From Cyanophora paradoxa (Eukaryota; Glaucocystophyceae; Cyanophorales; Cyanophoraceae): 64,000 nucleotides of DNA. The stretch spans positions 1 through 64,000 of the forward strand of contig QPMI01000637.1 of NCBI GenBank assembly GCA_004431415.1. The letters are read 5' to 3'. Position 1 is the stretch's first letter. Every line of letters begins with the position of its first letter. Shown here piece after piece: positions 57,401 to 64,000 of this stretch. The notes beneath the pieces were generated by a model that was not told the DNA's origin, did no database searches, and saw only the letters and a program-made list of their open reading frames with translations. The translations under genes and the position numbers were made by a program.

Positions 57401-60400
57401 TCGCACGGGCCATTCTGTGTTCGCGACACGGTATGGCGGAGAGCGAGCTCGTGGAATTGTTGAGAGTCGGGAACAGCAGCGGAGTGACCGAGGTTCGAGC
57501 ACCTTCATCACATTCGTTCAATCACTTTTCACCTTTTCCAGTCTTATGTTTTATTTCCAGGTTGCATGGCAATTGCTCTGGTATGATCTATTGACGCTAC
57601 TAATTGATCGGGGTGATCGATTGATTTGACGCTACTTTCTGCGAATCTCGCGCTCTTCGTATGTAATTATAATCATATGCATCTGGCAGATGGCGTGTTT
57701 GGGTTTTTTCATCGCTGCGCCGCCGAGGTAAGCAGCCAGCTACATGCTTTTGTGGGATCTTCTGGGAGTTGTGCGTGCTGCTGATACGATCTTCGAATTC
57801 TGATTGCAGGCTGCGCAACTCGAGTTTGGGCTGTCGCGAGAAGACAGTAGTGGTGCACTGGAAGATCTTCGAGAAAATGGAGAGATCACTTTCCATCTTC
57901 TCGGAAACTTTTTCGCCAAGCAGGAGCCGTCAAAGCGACGAGCAGAAGAGGGCTCGTGGGCGCTTGCACACGCCGGTCCTGCAGCGAGCGATCAGCTGGC
58001 GAACTTTTTGACCTGCTCGGATGTTCTGCGCTATCTCGATTCCTCTGAGGTATGTGAACTCTGGCTTCAGAGCGGGCGCTCGGACGAGGCGTCAATTCGA
58101 TACGAGAATGGTCTTGAACTCTACGGCGCCTCTGGGCCGCTCGAGTCAGCGGGACCTGATGGCAAATTTGGAGATCCGAAGGCAGTGTACCTTTCTCGAG
58201 CCGGTTGGGTCTTGCACACGATCGGTCGATCCAAAGACGGCCTGCCATTCCTCACGGTAAGTCAGAATCATATATATGTGCATGTAATCGCGCATTACGG
58301 ATGCCGTGTCTTTAGCTTCTCTGCGATTGCAAATTCATACCATTCTGTGCAGCGCGCCATCGACATTTGCGAGAAAACGCTTGGTCCGGAGCATCCAGTC
58401 ACAGGCGCCATCATAAATCAGCTCGCTTCACTTCATAAGGCAATGGCTAACTACGAAGCAGCTCTGCCTCTGTTTGAGGTCTGTCTCTCTTTCTCTCTCT
58501 CGCCGCACGCTGACGCGATCGCGCGAATTTGGAATGCAACGGCTGATTATAAAGTGACCGCCACAGCGGAGCCTCGCAATCAGCGAGAGGGCGCTTGGCT
58601 CTGAGCATAAGTTCACTGCGAAAATGCTGCACGAACTGGCCTCACTGCATCTGGCTCGACTCGATCACAACGCCGCGTTGCTGATGTACGAGGTGCGCCA
58701 GAGAAAGCGTGGCCATGGGCAACCTCTCCGTTTCTCCAGTTTTAATTAGGACTCTCGCAGCGGGCTCTCGCCATCAGGGAAAAAGCTTTAGGCCCAGACG
58801 ACCCAGGGACAGCAGCGACACTGCACGATATGGCAATATTACACCAGATGCGAGGCAACTACACGACTGCCATGCAACTTTGCGAGGTGCATGCGCATGT
58901 GCCCATGGTATAGAAAACAAGGGATCGAAGTCTGGAAAACGTTAATTTGGCGCAGCGAGATCTAGCGATTAAGGAGAAGGCACTCGGCCCGGAGCATCCT
59001 CACACAGCGTCGACTTTGCACAACCTCGCAGCTCTACATGTAACACGAGGCCAATACGCTGCGGCGCTGCCGCTGTTTGAGGTTCGATTCTAGCTATAGG
59101 GCGCAGCATCCTAGCTATAGGCCTCGCGAAATCGATCGCGATTGCGATCGGGGCAGATAAAAGCGGTCTAACTCAGCCGCTCGCAGCGGGCTCTCGCCAT
59201 AAGAGAGAAGTCAGAAGGCCCAGAGCACCCGAACACGGCCGCAACGGCAAGCGATCTGGGGCAACTACACCGGTACATGGGAAACCACGCGAAGGCGTTC
59301 GAATTGTACGAGGTGCGCATGCCTCAAATCTTGTGTTTTGTGTTTTTGCCTCCGAACCGCTCACATGGAATGATCTCATGCCGCAATACGCGTACGCAGC
59401 GGGCTCTCGCAATCAGAGAAAAAGTGCTCGGCTCGGACCATCCACAGACCGCTTCGACAGCGAGCGATCTGGGGCGACTTTATCAAGATCAGTGCAATTA
59501 TGCTGCAGCGTTGCCTATATTCAAGGTGCAAATCGCTCGACGGTTTTTTTTATCATGATCAAAACTCGCAAGGCTGACGTACAGCCGTCGATGAGAAGCG
59601 AGCACTCGCGATCAGAGAGAAGGTTTTCGGCTTGGAGAATGCTTTTACAGCGGCGGCGCTGCATGATTTGGCGATGTTGCACCGGGCTCAGCGCGAAAAT
59701 AAGACTGCTATTGAACTATATGAGGTGTGTACGAGTCCAACTACGCATACCAACTACGAGTCCAATTACTTATAATATAAATGGAACCGCAGAGAGCACT
59801 CGCAATTTTCGAGAGAACTCTCGGACCGGACCACGCTCGCACAGCTGGAACGCTCCACGAATTAGCACAGCTCCATCTTAGCTGCGGCAACTTCAAACAT
59901 GCGCTTCCGCTTTACGAGGTGCGATTTCGATAACGCGTTCGTGTGCCATGTACATGCACATGTATGTGTTCGGGTCCGGCAGCGGGCGCTGGCTATCAAA
60001 GAGAAGGCCCTCGGAGCAGAACACGTCAACGTAGCGGCAACTCTGAACGATCTGGCTCATGTTCGTTTGGAGCTTGGAGACCGCGATGCGGCTCTGTCTC
60101 TGTTTGAGGTGCGCAAAAAGAAGTAGGACGTTGAAAAAGAAGCAGACTGTAGTTGGAGACTGCACGCGGGCGCAGCGGGCGCTTGCAATCAAGGAGAAGA
60201 GTCTCGGGCCGGAGCACGCAGACACAGCGGCGACACTGCTTGGGCTGGCCCGCCTTCATCATGCACAAGGCAACACCGCGGCCGAGCTACCTCTGTACGA
60301 AGTGCGCGACCATTGACTTCAGGATGAGGGTCGGCTGACCACGAGTCGATTTATCCATTCTTTGCAGCGCGCGTTAGTAATCTTTGAGAAGGCGCTCGGC

Positions 60401-62104
60401 CCGAAGCATTCCAGCACGGCTACGACGTTGCACAGACTCGGACGACTTCATTTAGATCTGGGAAATCATTCTGCCGCTCGCCCGCTGCTCGAGGTTTGTC
60501 GAAGCTTTTAACAGCAGCTCCAATCGATATCCTGCAGGCGGCCTCCGTCCCGCCTCACGCGGCGGCAGAGGGCTCTAATGGCGCGGGAGGAGTTGTTGGG
60601 TCACTCGCATCCTGACACTGCGGAGACCCACGACGCCCTCGGCCGTCTCGAGTCCGCATGCGGGCGGCGCGAGGCAGCCCGTCCTCACCTACAGGTGCGC
60701 CTCCCGCCCCGCTAGCGCGCTGCGGCAGCTTGCGATCGCGCGCTTGATGTTCCTCGCGCGCAGCGGGCCTTCTCGGTGAAAGAGAAGGCGCTCGGACCGG
60801 ATCATCCGAGCACGGTGTCGACGATGAGCGAGTTGGCGCAATTGCACCAGGCGGAGGGGAACTTCGCTGCGGCCGTGCCTCTATGCGAGGTGAGCACGCG
60901 CATAATTTTTTCGCAAAAGTGGACGTCTCATTAAGAACACCACGGCACATGTCCTAATGAGCACGCGCAAAAGAGCACTGCTCGCCACGCGTACGGATCG
61001 GGAGAAAGCGATCGAGAAAGCGCGAGCACGAGAGCCAGCTGAACTGCTCGCAGCGCGCCCTCGCCACCATCGAGAAAGCAATGGGAAAGGACCATCCGAG
61101 CGCGAGGGCGACGCTGCACCAGCTGGCGTCGCTTCACTTGGCGCAGGGCAACTACGACGCGGCGCTGCCGTTGTATCAGGTCCCTGCACTCGACTTGAAG
61201 CCCTCGTTGCGACGGCTGACGGCTGACGCCGACGTGGCCCTGCAGCGGGCCCTCGCGATCTGCGAGAAGGGGTTCGGTCCAGAGCACGCCAACACGGGAG
61301 TGATGCTGCACGAGCTCGCATCTCTGCACCTAGAGCGGCGCGATTACAGCGCAGCACTGCCGCTTTACGAGGTGGGGGCAGCGAAGAACAGTTTTCCGGA
61401 TTTACTCGGTCACACGCCGGCGTTTTAATTTCGCGCGCGAGCGCAGCGGGCCCTCTCGATTCTCGAGAAGTCCTTGGGTCCGGACCACCTCCACACGGCA
61501 GCGGCGATGCGCTGGTTCGGCCGTCTGCACATGGAGCGCGGCGACCTTCCGGCCGCCCGGTCCATGCTCGAAGCGAGCTCTCTCTCTCTCTCTCTTTTTC
61601 TTAGGATGCGTTCTCTTTTTCTTAGGATGCCCGCAGCGATCGCTCGCCATCCGGCGGGCGGGGCTGGGCGAGGGTCACACCGCCACAGCCGCCAGCGCGA
61701 CGGCGCTCGCTGAGCTTCGCATGGCGGAGGGGGAGCACGGAGCGGCCCGCTCCCTCCTCGAGGTGCGCGCGTGCTGGCCTCCTCGTCCCGGCCGCGGGCC
61801 GCCCGATCGCGAGCTGCCGGCAGGGCGCGCTTGCAGCGCGGGAGGCGGCTGTCGGCCCCGCGCACCTCGACACCGCCGAGACGCTGCACGCCTTTGGGCG
61901 CCTCGAGGCTGCGTGCGGGCGTCCCGACGCGGCTCGCGCCCGCCTCGAGGTTTGTACCGCGCCTCGAGCTTGCGCTCGCCACCCCCCACGCGTACGATCA
62001 CCGGCCCGCAGGCGGCGCTGGCTGTGCGACGGGAGCGGCTCGGCGAGATGCACCCCCTCGCTCAGGAGACGGCTGCCGAACTTACCGCACTTCGAACTTA
62101 CTAA
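54464..62104 (+). CDS. NPHP3-like: Nephrocystin-3-like protein: DUF4062, STAND NTPase, TPR array
   Basis: ATG at 54464 gives MGCAFRKSQPRQ, a dual myristoylation/palmitoylation-type start; human NPHP3 is also N-myristoylated (known). A disordered head follows, then DUF4062: RIFVSSTFQDMMMERDEI, LFLHIGDLRWGI, VVRLCLREVQRSQYFVGLL, GRYGW, EFPWVNEVANRSVTE. The NTPase has Walker A FGEGGSGKS (about 56420-56447), LLANWTAQW, IVHFVGGS and Walker B VLLALDGLDQL (about 56803-56834). A winged-helix-like region follows (LYLRTLLEELSAV, ILCSRHGMAESELVELL), then a linker and about 19 TPRs of kinesin-light-chain type (RALAIxEKxLGPEHPxTAxTLxxLAxLHxxxGNY). Stop TAA at 62102-62104. Domain order equals nephrocystin-3, a ciliary inversin-compartment protein. 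Introns near 54920-55080 and 55530-55720 contain long C runs. A defence-type STAND role is an alternative. Confidence 0.85.
58351..62104 (+). repeat. TPR array, one repeat per exon (about 19 exons)
   Basis: Each exon starts at CGG/CGA/AGA (Arg of RALAI) after a CAG acceptor and ends at GAG/CAG (Glu/Gln) before GTGCG-type donors, giving 42 residues in phase 0. Exons begin near 58353, 58566, 58757, 58950, 59188, 59398, 59596, 59793, 59981, 60176, 60367, 60567, 60763, 61053, 61244, 61446, 61637, 61830 and 62012 (last one partial). Sequence identity between repeats is moderate, so the array is older than the modules at 16.6-20.9 kb. The exon near 61446 uses a GC donor (GCGAGC). Confidence 0.85.
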
Positions 62105-62320
62105 CTATAAGTTGAACGTACAGTGGTATTAGCCGTAAAAAACTTTCCAACGAGTTCAGTGTACTTGTGTGAAGTGCTCTTGATCATGAGCTTGTTCATG
62201 TAATTGAGATACTAACGACCTTTGTCAACATGAATCATACGTATATACGTATGATTCGCATTGAGTCGCATTGTCGTTCTTCTGTAAATCCGGACAGATA
62301 TAGGCCCACGACACTGGGCA
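62105..62320. other. Spacer between TPR gene and duplicated segment
   Basis: 216 bp, AT-rich, presumably the 3' UTR of the nephrocystin-3-like gene. Contains a 26-nt perfect palindrome at 62232-62257 (half-site GAATCATACGTAT) that can form a hairpin. Confidence 0.6.
62232..62257. repeat. 26-nt perfect inverted repeat
   Basis: Two adjoining 13-nt halves, GAATCATACGTAT and its complement, with no spacer. It sits 64 bp before the start of the duplicated SDR segment. Confidence 0.8.
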
Positions 62321-63205
62321 GTGATTGGTTGGGTTTTGAGCCGTGTACCCCCGCAGGCCGAGGAGGAGCTCGCTGCGAGCGGCCTCCCCTACACGATCAT
62401 ACGGCCCGGGTTCGACCCCCCCGCCCCCCCTTCTCCTTCTCCCGACCGATCGGGGCACAGCGCTAGCGGCCTGCGGGGCGAGCCCGGGGGGCTACGGGAG
62501 ATGGTCCTCGAGCGCGGAGACGCCCTCCCCACGTGCGCCCCCGCCCGTACCCCCTTACCACTCCTTCCCTCAACATGTTCGGTACCCCCCAGCGACTCGA
62601 TCTCCCGCATGGACGTCGCCGAGCTCGCGGTCGAGTGCGCCGTCGCGCGGTACCCCTCCCTCGACTTCGCCGTGCGCTCGTCGCTGTACCTCCCCTCCAT
62701 TCTGGGCCTCCCTGAGGCTAACCGGGCGGCGCCGGCAGTGCCTGAACGGGCCGGGCCTCGCCGCGGGGTACGCGGAGGGGCTGGAGGAGGAGGAGGGGGA
62801 GGACGGGGAGGAGGGGTACGAGCCCGGGCCGAGCCCCGTGGCGGAGCCGCTGGCGCGCCTCGCGGGGGCGGCCCCCTAGCGAGGCTCGGAGCCCGTCCGC
62901 CGTCACCTCATCGCCGCTGCTTGCAACTTGCAACGCAGCTCTTAAACTATAATCCGTTTTTGGTTTTGCGAAACTGCACTTTTCATGATCAATTACATGC
63001 CACAATAAGGTCGATCTAAATTGCAGTCACTGAATGCCACAATTGCATGTTCGACGGCAGATTCAAAGCAATAGCCACGAGAACAATTAAACTAGAAATG
63101 CCTGTGTAACTAGAAATGTATACGTAAGAACTATAGGTAGAATAAACTACGGCCCGGCCAGCGACAGGGGGCTTCGAATTTGAGCTCGAGGCTCCGAGGC
63201 GCGGA
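62321..63205 (+). pseudogene. Duplicated 3' part of the SDR gene, introns retained
   Basis: Matches 52855-53805 from mid-intron through the exons LAASGLPYTIIRPG, GGLREMVLERGDALP, ISRMDVAELAVECAV and the acidic C-terminal exon (stop at 62877-62879), and on into the 3' flank. Introns are kept, so it is a DNA-level copy. The Rossmann N-terminal half is missing and no upstream exons precede it, so it cannot make a full enzyme. The exons are still open; differences include GFAAG to GLAAG and PSPM to PSPV. The C-run of the source is replaced by TACCACTCCTTCCC-like sequence. It might still serve as an alternative last exon set, but nothing shows this. Confidence 0.8.
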
Positions 63206-63914
63206 CCCGCGCGAACTAGACGCGCGCGAAAACGGGTTCACAGGAATTCGAAGCTAGAAAGAAATCGCGAATTCGGTGATGCGGCCCGGCGGGTCTGAGC
63301 AGAAAATCGAAACAGGGTTCCGGGTCTGAGCATGCGCATGCATATGCGGCAAACATTTCCTAGAGCCGGCAATACTCCGGATGCAAGAAATACTACAAAT
63401 AGCACTTGAGCTAGACCCTCGGGCCTCGGATCAAAGCTAAGGGCTGAAAAATTGGAAGTCCAAGACTCCAGCCACTGGCACCGAACTTGGGTTGGGAAAG
63501 ATTTTTCTACCGAAGCTCGAATCATGATCTACTTGAGAAGTCATGATCATGATCAGGACCGGACCGGAGATGCACGTGCACGTATGCCGCGACGCGACGG
63601 AAGTATCCAAAGCTTAAGCGGGGTAGAAAATTTAGAACTGGTAAGCTAGCGGGAGGATCGATATTTCGAGAGCGGTATGAGCAGAAATGTACAAATTTGG
63701 AATGGCAGCGAAAAACCAAGCCAATTGAAATATTGCAAGTCTTGTGTATAGCTACTAGTACCAATGCGTATACTGCCGAAGCAAAAAAGGAAGAGGAGGG
63801 GCACATGGCCCGCCCGGACCCGTGGCCGGGCCGGGAAGGGCGCGCGGGCCGACTATGGTACAGTGTTCAGGACGAACTGAACAAGGTGCAGCTCGAGCTG
63901 GGGAGCGGGCTACC
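63206..63914. other. Intergenic region near right edge
   Basis: About 710 bp of mixed composition with ATCATGATC words (63520-63560). No supported gene. Confidence 0.45.
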
Positions 63915-64000
63915 AGCCGGTGCCGGAGAGGCGCCCCTCGGGGAAGACGACGAGGGCGTCGGGCTCGGGCTCCTCCCCCCGCCGCCCCGGCCCCGCCGCC
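63915..64000 (-). CDS. Partial exon of an unidentified gene at the window edge
   Basis: On the minus strand, EPDALVVFPEGRLSGTGW is followed by TAG or, more likely, by a GTAGCC intron donor. VVFPEGR resembles the FPEG motif of PlsC-type acyltransferases, but the fragment is too short to assign. The rest lies beyond 64000. Confidence 0.3.

Noticed and set aside
54464-62104. Bacterial-type STAND defence NTPase
   Set aside because: The DUF4062 + NTPase + TPR order and lipidation-type start fit nephrocystin-3 better, and the gene has about 30 spliceosomal introns.

Overview
This is nuclear DNA of a GC-rich, intron-dense unicellular eukaryote. Almost every gene is split by short introns (about 45-150 nt). 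They usually start GTGCGC, GTCCGC or GTACCC, carry a CTGAC/CTAAC-like branch point close to the 3' end, and finish in (G)CAG. Many donors appear to be GC instead of GT. A nuclear Ycf46-type AAA ATPase (a cyanobacterial/plastid family) and a plastid-type atypical SDR suggest a photosynthetic lineage. A ferlin, a nephrocystin-3-like protein, a PKA catalytic subunit and a cyclic-nucleotide phosphodiesterase suggest a flagellate with cAMP signalling. A haptophyte or similar GC-rich complex alga is my best guess, but the sequence alone does not settle the lineage.

Layout. 1-2143 (+): 3' part of a Ycf46-like AAA ATPase. 2820-13102 (+): a patatin-like phospholipase reading in frame, with no intervening stop and no ATG, into a full-size PDR/ABCG transporter, so apparently one fused gene. 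13103-16530: intergenic, with a 609-bp non-autonomous hAT-like element that has intact 8-bp target duplications. 16531-23025 (+): a secreted protein with three near-identical tandem modules and Pro/Ser/Thr linkers. 24114-28896 (-): a membrane receptor phosphodiesterase (dCache-like sensor, coiled-coil, class I PDE). 29706-31125 (+): a small Cys-rich membrane protein with a Pro/Tyr-rich repeat tail. 31600-32700: a 381-bp higher-order tandem repeat. 33920-37049 (-): a coiled-coil, multi-IQ protein. 37551-43238 (+): a ferlin. 43624-45205 (-): a PKA catalytic subunit. 46083-47545 (+): a probably myristoylated beta-helix protein. 48127-51431 (-): an LRR protein with a long disordered tail. 51430-53433 (+): an NAD(P)-binding SDR that starts head-to-head with the LRR gene. 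54464-62104 (+): a nephrocystin-3-like STAND NTPase with about 19 TPRs, one repeat per exon. 62321-63205: a duplicated copy of the 3' part of the SDR gene. 63915-64000 (-): the edge of another gene.

How the parts may relate. The receptor PDE would lower cyclic nucleotide in response to an extracellular ligand, and the PKA would read cAMP. The IQ protein and ferlin would respond to Ca2+. The patatin-ABCG protein would couple lipid hydrolysis to lipid movement across a membrane. These links are inferred from families; only the gene structures are read from the sequence. Exon boundaries were placed by eye, so CDS spans include introns and individual splice sites need transcript support.
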